Numbered from the stretch's first letter, positions 24,931 to 34,580 are shown. The stretch: DNA of 64,000 nt from Sulfurovum sp. XGS-02 (GCF_023213175.1 NZ_CP093312.1:1984001-2048000); one strand, 5' to 3'. Numbers and translations: made by a program. Notes: generated by a model from the letters alone, not told the origin.

Positions 24931-26850
24931 TTAACCTATCATCGCTGAAATCGCAGCAATTACCAATAACAGTACCGCACCAACAGCCATCCAGTTTAGA
25001 TAGTTTGAAAGGTTACCTGTTTGCATACTTCTTGTTTTATCACCAGAACCGTAAAGGAACTTCGCAATATTGTCTACTGTTGCATCGACTATTTTCAGAT
25101 CCACTTGTGTCCAGAACTTTTCAGAGATCATCATATACGGCTTTGTAATAAACTCTTCATAGAATTTTGGCACATAATATTGGTTGGCAAGCAGTTTATA
25201 GAAGAAACCACTTTCAACTTTCTCACTTCTTTTCCAAGCCTTTTCGCCTGTTCTTGCATATCTATAGTACGCATACGCGATACCTGAGAGTGCAAAAAAG
25301 ATAACAATAAGCCCCAAATAAGTTGCCAAGTGGTGTGTATGTTCAGACATTTCATACTGTACAGTGTTACCTATCTCATAGATAAATGCTTTGTATGACC
25401 CCATGAACCATCCTGTGATGATAGCAAGGACTGCAAGAGGAGACATCGCTACCAGTACAAACTTGTACATTTCATGCGGATGGAAACCTAATGGCGTGTG
25501 ACGGTCTTCACCATGGAACGAAAGGAATATCTGTCTAAATGAATAGAATGCTGTCATACCCGCAGTAATCACCAACATAGCCCATAATACATAGGTGTGT
25601 TCGTTAAATGCTGTCTCGATGATCGCATCTTTTGACCAGAATCCTGCTAGTGGCGGCAATCCGGCGAGTGCAACAGACGCGATGGTCATGTAGATCCATG
25701 TTCCTCTCATCTTCTTTCTAAGTGCACCCATTTTAAAGAGATCAAGCTCATCATGCATCGCATGCATTACGTTACCTCCACCAAGGAAGAGGAGTGCTTT
25801 AAAGAATGCGTGTGCTGCAAGGTGGAACATTGCGATCCAGTACGCACCCAGACCTGCTGCTGCAAACATATACCCTAACTGTGAAAGTGTAGAGTATGCA
25901 ATAATTCTTTTCAAGTCACGTTCAACCAGTGCCATTGAAGCTGCATAGAATGCAACAAATGTACCAAGTGATGCAATGAAGAAACTCACCCCTGCAACTT
26001 CTTCCATACTATAAAGCGGGTTAGATCTTATGACAAGAAATACCCCTGCTGTTACCATCGTTGCTGCGTGAATCAATGCAGAAACAGGTGTAGGACCTTC
26101 CATAGCATCTGTCAGCCATGTGTGAAGAGGGAACTGTGCTGATTTACCCATTGCACCGATAAAGAGTGCGATCGCCGCTGTTACAAGGACTGTTTCGCCA
26201 AGATATGGAAGCTGAGCAAATACTTCGTCATACTGTAAAGAACCAGTGTTCCAGTAAAGGATAAAGATACCGACCAACATACCAAGGTCGGCAATACGGT
26301 TCATAATAAATGCTTCATTCGCTGCCCATGACGGAGAGATAGAAGGATTGTCTTCTCTTGCCTGATCCGGCTTATGATACCAGAAACCAACAAGCAGCCA
26401 TGAACAGACACCAACACCTTCCCAACCTATAAAGAGACCGGCAAAGTTATCTGACATCACAAGTATCATCATAGAGAATACAAATGCTGAGAGATATGAG
26501 AAGAATCTGTTAAAACTCTTATCATGATCCATATATCCAATCGCATAGATATGTACTACAGTAGAAACCAAAGTCACCACTGTCATCATCGTTACAGAGA
26601 TCTGGTCAACTACAAAACCAAACGGTATATTTAGGTCTCCTGCATTGATCCAATCCATCATCGTTACATGTACGACCGTACCTGTTGTGTAGAGGTTGAA
26701 TGCCAATGTTGCCGAAGCAACAAATGCTACACCTATAAGTATAGAACCCACGATACCTACAAATATTTTTCTTTCACTCATACCAAATAAAGCTGCAAAA
26801 AGAGAACTTACAAATGGTGCAAAAAGTGCTACATATACTAAATTTTCCAT
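24931..26850 (-). CDS. nuoL: Complex I subunit NuoL
   Basis: The distal antiporter-like subunit (639 aa), with about 14 core helices and the C-terminal extension that in NuoL forms a long lateral helix along the membrane arm. Conserved blocks are FIGWEGVGVCSWLLVGFWY, GKSAQFPLHTWLTDAMEGPTPVSALIHAATMV, and AYSTLSQLGYMFAA. The C-terminal region (about 540-639) has a long charged and amphipathic stretch before the last helix. It follows nuoK by 2 bases. Confidence 0.97.
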   Translation of the reverse strand: MENLVYVALFAPFVSSLFAALFGMSERKIFVGIVGSILIGVAFVASATLAFNLYTTGTVVHVTMMDWINAGDLNIPFGFVVDQISVTMMTVVTLVSTVVHIYAIGYMDHDKSFNRFFSYLSAFVFSMMILVMSDNFAGLFIGWEGVGVCSWLLVGFWYHKPDQAREDNPSISPSWAANEAFIMNRIADLGMLVGIFILYWNTGSLQYDEVFAQLPYLGETVLVTAAIALFIGAMGKSAQFPLHTWLTDAMEGPTPVSALIHAATMVTAGVFLVIRSNPLYSMEEVAGVSFFIASLGTFVAFYAASMALVERDLKRIIAYSTLSQLGYMFAAAGLGAYWIAMFHLAAHAFFKALLFLGGGNVMHAMHDELDLFKMGALRKKMRGTWIYMTIASVALAGLPPLAGFWSKDAIIETAFNEHTYVLWAMLVITAGMTAFYSFRQIFLSFHGEDRHTPLGFHPHEMYKFVLVAMSPLAVLAIITGWFMGSYKAFIYEIGNTVQYEMSEHTHHLATYLGLIVIFFALSGIAYAYYRYARTGEKAWKRSEKVESGFFYKLLANQYYVPKFYEEFITKPYMMISEKFWTQVDLKIVDATVDNIAKFLYGSGDKTRSMQTGNLSNYLNWMAVGAVLLLVIAAISAMIG

Positions 26851-26852
26851 TA

Positions 26853-27158
26853 TTATCCTCTCATACTTGCAAGGTCGTCAAGATCAAGACTTCCTGTTTT
26901 TTTATACAATACAATCAATATACCTAGACCCACTGCCACTTCACTCGCTGCAATCGCAATGATAAAGAATGCAAACATTTGACCTGTCAAATCATTGTAA
27001 TAGTGTGAAATCGCTGCAAATGCTATATTGACTGCATTCAGCATAACCTCAGTTGCGAAGAAAAGCATTAAAAGGTTTCTTCTTCTAAGTACACCGATCA
27101 ATCCTATAGAGAAGAGTATCGCAGATACAATCAAATAGTGAGAAAGACCTATTATCAT
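26853..27158 (-). CDS. nuoK: Complex I subunit NuoK
   Basis: A 101-aa membrane subunit with three helices. The two membrane glutamates used in proton transfer are seen in FATEVMLNAVNIAF and AIAASEVAVGLGI. Length is normal. It overlaps nuoJ by 4 bases. Confidence 0.96.
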   Translation of the reverse strand: MIIGLSHYLIVSAILFSIGLIGVLRRRNLLMLFFATEVMLNAVNIAFAAISHYYNDLTGQMFAFFIIAIAASEVAVGLGILIVLYKKTGSLDLDDLASMRG

Positions 27159-27718
27159 TTTTCATCCTTTACTATCATAATTTCATCATCTGCACCCATA
27201 TCTTCAGTGAGACTCACATCCATTTTCTTACCGGCAAGTATAATCCCAGCGATCATCGCTACAAGTAACATCAGTGCTGCCACTTCAAACGGTACAAGAT
27301 ACTTTGTAAAGAGTACAATACCTACATCTTGTGCATTTCCTACACCTTCATGCATTGGGTATAGTGCCTGTACACTCTCACTAAAGATAGGTGCAGCAAA
27401 CATCAGTACCAGTACCAATGCCGACAACCCGCCAAGCAAGAAGACTAGCGCATTATTTGTATTTTTCTCTTTGATATCTCTTGTTGCATCAAAGAACATC
27501 ATCGCAAATGCATAGAGAGCCATGACTGCCCCGACATACACAACAAGTTGCACTACACCAAGGAAGTCTGCACCCAAGATGAAAAAGAATCCAGAGATAA
27601 GTACCATACCCGCTGCGAGTGATGTCATCGCATAGAGTATGTTTTTACTCATCACTGTGATCAAGAAAAGTCCTATTATTAAAGCCGAAAATAGGTAAAA
27701 GGCTACGATTTCATACAT
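27155..27718 (-). CDS. nuoJ: Complex I subunit NuoJ
   Basis: A 187-aa membrane subunit with five helices and the conserved block LGADFLGVVQLVVYVGAVMALYAFAMMFF (residues about 46-75), where NuoJ shapes the quinone-to-pump coupling region. The tail (about 160-187) is charged and cytoplasmic. It lies 10 bases after nuoI and overlaps nuoK. Confidence 0.95.
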   Translation of the reverse strand: MYEIVAFYLFSALIIGLFLITVMSKNILYAMTSLAAGMVLISGFFFILGADFLGVVQLVVYVGAVMALYAFAMMFFDATRDIKEKNTNNALVFLLGGLSALVLVLMFAAPIFSESVQALYPMHEGVGNAQDVGIVLFTKYLVPFEVAALMLLVAMIAGIILAGKKMDVSLTEDMGADDEIMIVKDEK

Positions 27719-27728
27719 TCTACTCTCC

Positions 27729-28352
27729 CTAATATGCTAATGGTGTTTTTTTAATGTTTTCATCTGCATTTGGAGATATCGCACCAAATCCATCATACTC
27801 TTGCTGTAAGTTCAGTTTATCCAGAGGTGTTAACATATCTTCAAAGAGGGAGAATCCAGCTCTTTGCTCTGAAGCATTCTCATAACGCGGCCCGTGAACA
27901 ATCGCAAGTTCAGGACACACTTCTGCACAATACCCACAGAAGATACAACGACCGAAGTTGATCGTATATTCACTCACTTCTTTACGTTGGTTCTCGTCAT
28001 ATCTTGTATCCATAGAGATACAATTGGAGATACATATCTTTTCACAAAGACCGCAACCGATACATCGGTAGTTACCTGACTCAAGTAGTCTAAGCATATC
28101 ATGGATCGCTCTATATCTTGGAGAGATAGGCATTTTCTCAAATGGATACTTGACTGTATGCATATCATTTTTAAAAAGTGCTTTGACCATTGATCTCATG
28201 GTGACCCATAGTCCTACAAAAAGCTCACCTTTCACCGTTCTTTTCGCCACTTGAGAGAACTGTGCCATAGCGGTTTCAGGTTTACTTCCTGCATCCACTG
28301 TCATGTAGTTTTGTGTACCTACATTTCTGTTTTTAAATTGTTCTAAACTCAT
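27729..28352 (-). CDS. nuoI: Complex I subunit NuoI (two 4Fe-4S clusters)
   Basis: An 8Fe ferredoxin-like subunit (207 aa) carrying clusters N6a and N6b in the arm leading to the quinone site. Both CxxCxxCxxxC motifs are intact: CIGCGLCEKIC (about 96-106) and CIFCGYCAEVC (about 135-145), each with a distant cysteine or proline pattern. The N-terminal 40 residues and the tail are specific extensions. It lies 10 bases after nuoH. Confidence 0.96.
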   Translation of the reverse strand: MSLEQFKNRNVGTQNYMTVDAGSKPETAMAQFSQVAKRTVKGELFVGLWVTMRSMVKALFKNDMHTVKYPFEKMPISPRYRAIHDMLRLLESGNYRCIGCGLCEKICISNCISMDTRYDENQRKEVSEYTINFGRCIFCGYCAEVCPELAIVHGPRYENASEQRAGFSLFEDMLTPLDKLNLQQEYDGFGAISPNADENIKKTPLAY

Positions 28353-28362
28353 ACCTAACTCC

Positions 28363-29400
28363 TTATACCATCATCACGATAGCAGTGATCAAAATATTGA
28401 TAACCGCGATCGGCATTAATACTTTCCAGCAAAGCCACATGAGCTGATCTGGTCTGATATGTGGCCATGATGCTCTTACCCATAACATCAAGAAGAAGAA
28501 GAATGCAATTTTAAGGATAATAAACAACCATCCAAATGCACCTTCTACATCAAATCCACCTAGGAATACGATCGAAGCGATGATCGCAACAGTGATCATG
28601 TTTGCATATTCACCGATAAAGAACATACCCCATCTCATACCCGAATATTCTGTTGCATACCCCGAAACAACCTCTGCTTCATGCTCAAGAAGGTCAAATG
28701 GTGTTCTGTTCGTCTCTGCAAATCCTGCGATCAGGAACAGTACGAACGCTACAGGTTGTTGCCAGATCAGCCATGAACCGATACCGCCAGACTGTGCTTC
28801 ATTAAAATCAACAAATGACAATGAACCCACCAACATGATAGGAGCCAAGATCGAAAGACCTGTCACGACTTCATATGACAAAAACTGGATCGCCGTTCTC
28901 GCTGATCCAATGATCCCCCATTTGTTCGCCTGTGACATACCAGCCAAAAGTGGGCCATAAAGTCCTGCTGCCATCATACCAAGTACAAACAATACACCGA
29001 TGTTCAAGTCAGATGCGATCGACGGTACAAATGTACCGCCAAGCACAGGAATAAACTCAGGAATCGTAAAATCCGGAAAAACCGGTACAGCAGAAAGTGC
29101 AATAAATGCTGTTGCTGCTGTAATGACCGGTGCAACCATAAAGATCAGTTTATTTGCATTTTGTGGGATGATGTCCTCTTTTGTAAAGAGTTTAATACCA
29201 TCAGCCGCAATTTGCAGTAAACCATAAGGTCCTACGTGCATCGGCCCAAGACGTCTTTGCATAAATGCAAGTACTTTTCTTTCTATATATGTACCAAAAC
29301 CTGCAATTGCCGAAATCACAGCCAAAATGATAATGGCTTTAATGATCACACCTAATGCAGTAACTTCTGGTAGGTTTTGTATAAGTGTTGTTTCTTCCAT
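28363..29400 (-). CDS. nuoH: Complex I subunit NuoH
   Basis: The membrane subunit next to the quinone-binding cavity (345 aa, about eight helices). Conserved blocks are YIERKVLAFMQRRLGPMHVGPYGLLQ (about 40-65), GIKLFTKEDIIP, and AGFAETNRTPFDLLEHEAEVVSGYATEYSG, with the acidic residues of the quinone channel. It lies 1 base after nuoG. Confidence 0.97.
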   Translation of the reverse strand: MEETTLIQNLPEVTALGVIIKAIIILAVISAIAGFGTYIERKVLAFMQRRLGPMHVGPYGLLQIAADGIKLFTKEDIIPQNANKLIFMVAPVITAATAFIALSAVPVFPDFTIPEFIPVLGGTFVPSIASDLNIGVLFVLGMMAAGLYGPLLAGMSQANKWGIIGSARTAIQFLSYEVVTGLSILAPIMLVGSLSFVDFNEAQSGGIGSWLIWQQPVAFVLFLIAGFAETNRTPFDLLEHEAEVVSGYATEYSGMRWGMFFIGEYANMITVAIIASIVFLGGFDVEGAFGWLFIILKIAFFFFLMLWVRASWPHIRPDQLMWLCWKVLMPIAVINILITAIVMMV

Positions 29401-29401
29401 A

Positions 29402-31882
29402 TTACACCTTTCTCAATGTTACTGTTTGATATCTTGATTCTCCAAAGAGACCATATACATCTTTAGCCGCTTTGAAATCTGGAACTTTTACAATGTCACC
29501 TTCGATCTTTTCATCAGCTACAACATCTAGAGTAATGCTTCCATTTTCAAACACTACCTCTACTTTTTCTCCCAAGCTCTCAGCTTTTGCCGGACTTACA
29601 TAGAGTGCGAATGCTTCAAAGATCTCATGTGCCTTATCTGTAAAGTCATTAAACTGTCTAGCAGGGTTACATCTGTATGCGATCTCACCTTCAAGTGCCA
29701 AACTCTCGTCAAACTTCTCAACGGTTGGCAATGCTACCTCTTCTACTGTGACATCCAGTCTATACCCGCGGTTATCTACACCGGCATTCGTATATGCATT
29801 TGGTAAAGAGTCAAATGCTACAGCTTTAAAGCCTTTAGACACAGGAAGCATCTCTGTCCAGTCAATTGTCAGCTCTGGTGCACCTACAAGTGCTTTCATA
29901 ACGTCATTCAATTCATATCCGTCGTACTCTAGTGCAGCATTGGTAGGAAGTACTCTTTTAGCCATAGAGGTCAATGTCCCCTCTTGCTGGTTCATTGCCG
30001 GCATATCCAGATCTCCATCACCCAGTGCAGAGAGTCTGAAGTCACCGTTTTCATTGTAACCTACAGTATACCCAGAACACTCATCATCAAGATCACAGAT
30101 CAGTGCAACACCCAGTGCATTTGACTTTGGTGGGGTCATCACTACATCAATGTTACATGTCGCTTCAACCAGTGCTACCAATTTAGCCAGGTTCTCTGCT
30201 TTTTCATGGAAGTAAAGGTCTTCACCGATCATCAGAGAGAAAGCCTCTTTTTTCTTCATCATTTTTTCAAAGGCATCATCAAACTTCTCAGAATCTTTAC
30301 CTAAAAGTGTTACAAGCCCGTTGATCGTCACAGTGATCTCTTTTTCAACCGTCTCTTTTACCTTTTTAGATACCTCTTCCTCTTCGCCTGTTTCCTCATT
30401 GACCACCATCTCTTTGACAGTTTTCATCACCTGCTCTTTTACCGTTCTGGTCTCTGAACTTTTAAAGCTTTCAATATACTCTTTTACATCAGCCGGAAGT
30501 TTCTCTTTATCTGCAAAGAGATCCAAGATAAGGTAGAGTGCTGCTTCTTCAAGACCTGCTTTGTGAACAAATGTTTCAACAGTCTTACCGAATGTAGGGA
30601 TGAGTGTGTCACCTACAGGGTGGAAATAGAGTCCTGCACCTTTGTTAAGCTTTTGTACATTGTTAAACGCATATTTAAGTGCTGGAGAGTCATTTCTAAG
30701 TGCTGCCCCTACAGAGATAACAAAATCACTCTTCTTCATGATCGCATCTGTATCTGTTGAGTATAAAGAGCTACCTGACGCTGCAGCATAGTGACCTAGG
30801 AACTTTTGGAATGCTCTTACCTCTGGGTTATAGAGTTTAAGCCCCATTTTTTCTTTGAGTGTCTGAAGCATCATCGCCTCTTCATTTGTGATCATAGAGT
30901 TGAAACGTACTGTGTCCGCTTTTTTAAAGGCTTCAAGTGCTGCATTGAATGCTGCTTCATCTTTCGTGACACCTCTGTTCTCAAAGTCATAGGCAAAACG
31001 TGCAGAACCGTCCAATGATACATAAGACCATTCATTCGTAACACGATAAATTTTTTCAGATCTGTCTTCAATCGATGTGTGTTTCACTTCATAGTAGATT
31101 TGTGCACCGTCACTTGAGTGTGCTGCAACCGCAGGTACTCTTTTCAGATCCCATGCATTTGACTGATAGACAAAATCACGGCTTACGAGTGCACCCACCG
31201 GACATACTGCGATACATTCACCACAGTCTGAACAGTTTGTCTCACCTGTACCGTTACTTGGAGCGATGACAGACTTTTGAAGTTTATTCCACATAGAGTA
31301 TGCATCTTTTGGCATCGTATCTTTATAGCTTTTGTCAAGTTCAGCCCCGCCTCTTTTTACCGTAGTAATAGCCGCGTCTCCGACCATATCTTTACAGACA
31401 GTCGTACAACGCTCACATACGATACAAAGACCCGGATCATAGTGCAATACTGAAGACCAGTTTGTTGTCTCTCTTTTTGTATCCGGGATCATATACGATT
31501 GTGAATCTACTCCAAGTTCAAGCGTATAGTTCTGCAGCTCACACTCACCAGACTTATCACATACCCCACACTGGAGCGGATGGTTCACATCATAGACTTC
31601 CATGATAGCTCTACGCTCTTCAAGAATATTTGGTGTCTCAGTAGTGACTTCCATACCTTCTTTCACTTTAGCGTTACATGCATATACCTGTTTACCGTCT
31701 GCCTCCACTAGACAAATACGGCATGCCAATGTTGGCGAACATCTTGTCAGGTAACATATAGCCGGGATGAAAACATCATTGGCACGAGCAGCATTAAGGA
31801 TATATTCACCCTCTTTTGCTTTGTACTCTATACCATCAATCGAAATTGAGACCATATTATCTACTGTTTGTACTTCACTCAT
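29402..31882 (-). CDS. nuoG: Complex I subunit NuoG
   Basis: An 826-aa iron-sulfur subunit. The N-terminus holds a 2Fe-2S ferredoxin domain (CYLTRCSPTLACRIC), then the HPLQCGVCDKSGEC motif (His plus three Cys), then two 4Fe-4S motifs (CIVCERCTTVC and CSDCGECIAVC), in residues about 40-240. From about 310 on it has a degenerate molybdopterin oxidoreductase-like domain without cofactor motifs. A long Lys/Glu-rich insert (about 470-530) breaks this domain. It overlaps the upstream nuoG paralogue by 8 bases. In Campylobacterota, electrons probably enter complex I here from a flavodoxin or ferredoxin rather than from NADH. Confidence 0.96.
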   Translation of the reverse strand: MSEVQTVDNMVSISIDGIEYKAKEGEYILNAARANDVFIPAICYLTRCSPTLACRICLVEADGKQVYACNAKVKEGMEVTTETPNILEERRAIMEVYDVNHPLQCGVCDKSGECELQNYTLELGVDSQSYMIPDTKRETTNWSSVLHYDPGLCIVCERCTTVCKDMVGDAAITTVKRGGAELDKSYKDTMPKDAYSMWNKLQKSVIAPSNGTGETNCSDCGECIAVCPVGALVSRDFVYQSNAWDLKRVPAVAAHSSDGAQIYYEVKHTSIEDRSEKIYRVTNEWSYVSLDGSARFAYDFENRGVTKDEAAFNAALEAFKKADTVRFNSMITNEEAMMLQTLKEKMGLKLYNPEVRAFQKFLGHYAAASGSSLYSTDTDAIMKKSDFVISVGAALRNDSPALKYAFNNVQKLNKGAGLYFHPVGDTLIPTFGKTVETFVHKAGLEEAALYLILDLFADKEKLPADVKEYIESFKSSETRTVKEQVMKTVKEMVVNEETGEEEEVSKKVKETVEKEITVTINGLVTLLGKDSEKFDDAFEKMMKKKEAFSLMIGEDLYFHEKAENLAKLVALVEATCNIDVVMTPPKSNALGVALICDLDDECSGYTVGYNENGDFRLSALGDGDLDMPAMNQQEGTLTSMAKRVLPTNAALEYDGYELNDVMKALVGAPELTIDWTEMLPVSKGFKAVAFDSLPNAYTNAGVDNRGYRLDVTVEEVALPTVEKFDESLALEGEIAYRCNPARQFNDFTDKAHEIFEAFALYVSPAKAESLGEKVEVVFENGSITLDVVADEKIEGDIVKVPDFKAAKDVYGLFGESRYQTVTLRKV

Positions 31883-33221
31883 CGTTGTTTCCTATTTTTT
31901 GATTATTTATTTTTTCAAAAGCTAGTCTGCTAAATCTATAGGAGGATATCAAAGAAGTACTTAAGTCTATCTCATAAGTAGGATTCAACGCAATGATTCC
32001 TTTCATATATGTATCAATTTTAAACACACGTATAAATTTCACCCCCTCTACCTCAAAAGAAATGAAGTCACCGTCTTGTAATTTTGTTGCCATGGAAAAT
32101 TGTTTAGAGCCGATCAAGACCTCATCTATTTGACCCTTTTCCATCGTATTTTCAACTTTTTTATAGGTATAGATCACGGCGCCATCATATACAGGCAGAT
32201 CATCCACTTCATCAAGTGTAAAGTCCCCTATTTGTTCTTGTGGAATCACTCTGTAGATACATGGCTTTTTGAGATCATCTTCACTCACTCCTTGAAACCC
32301 TTTCTCTTGCGGCAATTGATTCGTATAGTCTATAAGCTTTTGGGTATCTAATCCTAATGTATCAGAAATGCTATCTAATCCCTCCACATCGAAAGTTTCC
32401 ATTTTCTCATCGAGGCAGAGACATTTATCACTATTTACATAGGTGCCCTCTTTACAACTTTTATAGATGAAGCTTTGACCTTGAACCACATCATCAAGAT
32501 CACAGATCAATGCAACCCCTGAGGCATTATGTGCAGGCGGTAAGCACAGAACGTTGACACCGGCATATCGTTCCAATAATGCTAAGAGTTTTGCTATCTG
32601 GCCTGCCTTTGGATGCGTATAGAGATCACTGCCTATGATCAAAGATGTTGTAGTTTTAGCATCTATCAGACCAAGCATCGATTCTAGTTCTTCTTCTCCC
32701 ACGTTACTTTCCGCACTGAGATAACCGATGTCAAGATCATCTAAAATATCCTCTATCTCTTCGGGAAGCGCTTTATCTTGCAAGAGTGCATCCACCAACA
32801 GTGCAGCAACACCCTCTTCGCTCCCCACTTCATATTTGATAAACTGTGTAACAGTGGCTTGAAGTCTTGCATCTTCTATAGGATGCATATAGACAAGTTT
32901 GGGCTTTTTTTCTTCTAACACCTTGTGTACCAATGGTATAGACTCTGTACTTTCATCCCGAAACCATACACCCAAAGAGATCACTGTTTCAGAAGCAGCC
33001 AAAGTCCCTAAATCACCTTTAAAAATATGATACCCGCTACTGCTACTGTATGCTTTTAAGAAATCCTGGAAAAACTTTGCTTCAGGACATATCAGCCTTT
33101 TTCCCTGTTTCTCTTTCAACACTTGAAATATCTGCGCTTCTTCATTGGTAATATCTGCTGAAAAAACTATACTCTCAGCCTCTTTGATTTTCTCTTTCTG
33201 ACTTTCATATGTGGACTCCAC
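31875..33221 (-). CDS. NuoG-like protein lacking the iron-sulfur region (in the NuoF position)
   Basis: A 448-aa protein in the place of nuoF. It has no FMN, NADH or iron-sulfur motif. Instead it aligns by eye with the back half of the adjacent NuoG: TNEEAQIFQVLKEKQGKRL here against TNEEAMMLQTLKEKMGLKL there, SSSSGYHIFKGD against AASGSSLYSTD, and GVALICDLDD in both. So it is a truncated NuoG paralogue, comparable in position to HP1265/Cj1574c, and probably a structural cap or donor-docking subunit. It starts at a GTG (33219-33221) with AGGAGG 11 bases upstream. It begins a second transcription unit, divergent from the FqrB-like gene. Function is inferred. Confidence 0.85.
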   Translation of the reverse strand: MESTYESQKEKIKEAESIVFSADITNEEAQIFQVLKEKQGKRLICPEAKFFQDFLKAYSSSSGYHIFKGDLGTLAASETVISLGVWFRDESTESIPLVHKVLEEKKPKLVYMHPIEDARLQATVTQFIKYEVGSEEGVAALLVDALLQDKALPEEIEDILDDLDIGYLSAESNVGEEELESMLGLIDAKTTTSLIIGSDLYTHPKAGQIAKLLALLERYAGVNVLCLPPAHNASGVALICDLDDVVQGQSFIYKSCKEGTYVNSDKCLCLDEKMETFDVEGLDSISDTLGLDTQKLIDYTNQLPQEKGFQGVSEDDLKKPCIYRVIPQEQIGDFTLDEVDDLPVYDGAVIYTYKKVENTMEKGQIDEVLIGSKQFSMATKLQDGDFISFEVEGVKFIRVFKIDTYMKGIIALNPTYEIDLSTSLISSYRFSRLAFEKINNQKIGNNDE

Positions 33222-33521
33222 TATCGTCTCTTCCTCCTACTTTTCTTGCCTTTCTCTAACGTCAGACAATACTACCCTATTGTCTCTGCTTAAAATGCTT
33301 GAGAAGATTGTATTAGAAAACAAATTAAAAAACAAAGTTCTGTGTTAAAATGACTCATTCACGATGCATTGAGCCATTTTTTACCGCCTTATTCTCGTTT
33401 TTATTGTTACATATACTCACATCGTAGCTCAACTTATGAAAATTATAAATTCCATATTGTTATTTTCTTAATTCTCTATGTTACAATTCATATCAAAATA
33501 AAGTTTTATAAGGGTAAACAC
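33222..33521. promoter_or_regulatory. Divergent promoter region between nuoG paralogue and FqrB-like gene
   Basis: This 300-base gap has no gene I would support; a frame on the plus strand runs through part of it but lacks a ribosome site. It must hold the promoters of both divergent genes. A hairpin lies at 33347-33382: AAAATGxCTCA pairs with TGAGxCATTTT around a 12-base loop, one A-C mismatch, followed by TTTTTT on the plus strand. It could end a short plus-strand RNA. AAGGG at 33511 serves the FqrB-like gene. Confidence 0.5.
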
Positions 33522-34538
33522 ATGATACACGAAAACGGAAAAATAGTTGACATCGCGATTATCGGAGCTGGACCTGGCGGTATGGCAGCTGCTATCGAAG
33601 CAAAGCTGGCAGGTATTGAGAACATTGTTGTGATTGACAAAGCGCCTCACCACAATGATATGATCCACAAGTTTTACAAAAAAGGTAAAAGAGTGGATAA
33701 AGACTGGATGGGTATTAAATTTGAATTTACTGGTAACGTTACTTTTGAAGAGTGTTCTAAAGAAGAGTATATTGAGCAAATGGATAAAAAGCTCACTGAT
33801 GCTGGCGTACTTGACAGATTTGAGTATAACCATGAGATCATGAGAGTTGAAAAAGGTGAAGATGGTCTTTTCTCAATTATTTATGGTACAGACGGTGTAG
33901 ATGAAGCAATGGAAACATTGAAAGCTAAAAATGTTATCCTTTCAGTAGGTCGTATGGGTAAACCAAACAAACCTAAATATAAGTTCCCTAGAGAGCTTAA
34001 AGATGTACTTAACTTCAACCTTTCAAAAGTTCAAAATGGTGAGCACGTAATGGTTGTTGGTGGTGGTGACACTGCTGGTGAGTACGCTTATGGTCTAGTT
34101 GAGATGGAAGGTATGGAAGATTGTGTGGTAACGCTGAACTACCGTAAAGCAGAGATCACACGTATGAATCCAATCAATACTGAAATGTGTACAAAATATC
34201 TTGACAATGGCAAAATTGTTAACAAAATGGGTGTAGATGTTGAGAGCGTTGAGCCTTCACCAGCTGGTAAAATCCAAGTAAACTTTACGGATGGCTCAAC
34301 AGGTGAGTATGACAGAGCAGTATATGCACTTGGAGGAACGACTCCAAAAGATATCCTTGTCAACTCTGGTGTTAAAACTGGTGAGTGGGATGTTCCTGTA
34401 TATAATGAAGCAACATTTGAGACAAATGTAGAAGGTCTTTACACGATTGGTGATGTTGTAACTGATCAAGGTAGTATTGCCCTTGCATTCAACCATGCGA
34501 GTGATGCAGTAAAAGATATCGCATCTAAACTAAAATAA
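33522..34538 (+). CDS. fqrB: NAD(P)/FAD-dependent oxidoreductase, FqrB-like flavodoxin reductase
   Basis: A 338-aa two-dinucleotide-fold flavoprotein. The FAD motif IIGAGPGGMAAAI is at about residue 13 and the nucleotide motif VVGGGDTAGEYAYG at about 180; the FAD-closing block YTIGDVV is near the end. There is no CxxC redox pair, so it is not thioredoxin reductase. Landmarks such as FYKKGKRVDKD and VGRMGKPNKPKYKFP fit the YpdA/FqrB group; H. pylori FqrB passes electrons between NADPH and flavodoxin. The start is the ATG at 33522 with AAGGG 7 bases before it. It is inserted head-on inside the complex I cluster, between the nuoE-like gene and the nuoG paralogue, which suggests a role in feeding complex I or in making NADPH. 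The exact partner is inferred. Confidence 0.7.
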   Translation: MIHENGKIVDIAIIGAGPGGMAAAIEAKLAGIENIVVIDKAPHHNDMIHKFYKKGKRVDKDWMGIKFEFTGNVTFEECSKEEYIEQMDKKLTDAGVLDRFEYNHEIMRVEKGEDGLFSIIYGTDGVDEAMETLKAKNVILSVGRMGKPNKPKYKFPRELKDVLNFNLSKVQNGEHVMVVGGGDTAGEYAYGLVEMEGMEDCVVTLNYRKAEITRMNPINTEMCTKYLDNGKIVNKMGVDVESVEPSPAGKIQVNFTDGSTGEYDRAVYALGGTTPKDILVNSGVKTGEWDVPVYNEATFETNVEGLYTIGDVVTDQGSIALAFNHASDAVKDIASKLK

Positions 34539-34545
34539 ATCCTCT

Positions 34546-34580
34546 ATACCATGCTCTATGTTGAGCATGGTATTTATATA
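34546..34580 (+). terminator. Terminator after FqrB-like gene
   Basis: ATACCATGCTC pairs perfectly with GAGCATGGTAT (11 bp, 6-base loop), followed by TTATATATA. It lies 7 bases past the stop. The rest of the gap to 34744 is AT-rich, with a weak 5-bp hairpin (GGCTG/CAGCC) over the end of the nuoE-like gene on the minus strand. Confidence 0.75.

Noticed and set aside
31875-33221. Degraded nuoF pseudogene
   Set aside because: The frame is open for 448 codons and matches the NuoG back half, not NuoF.
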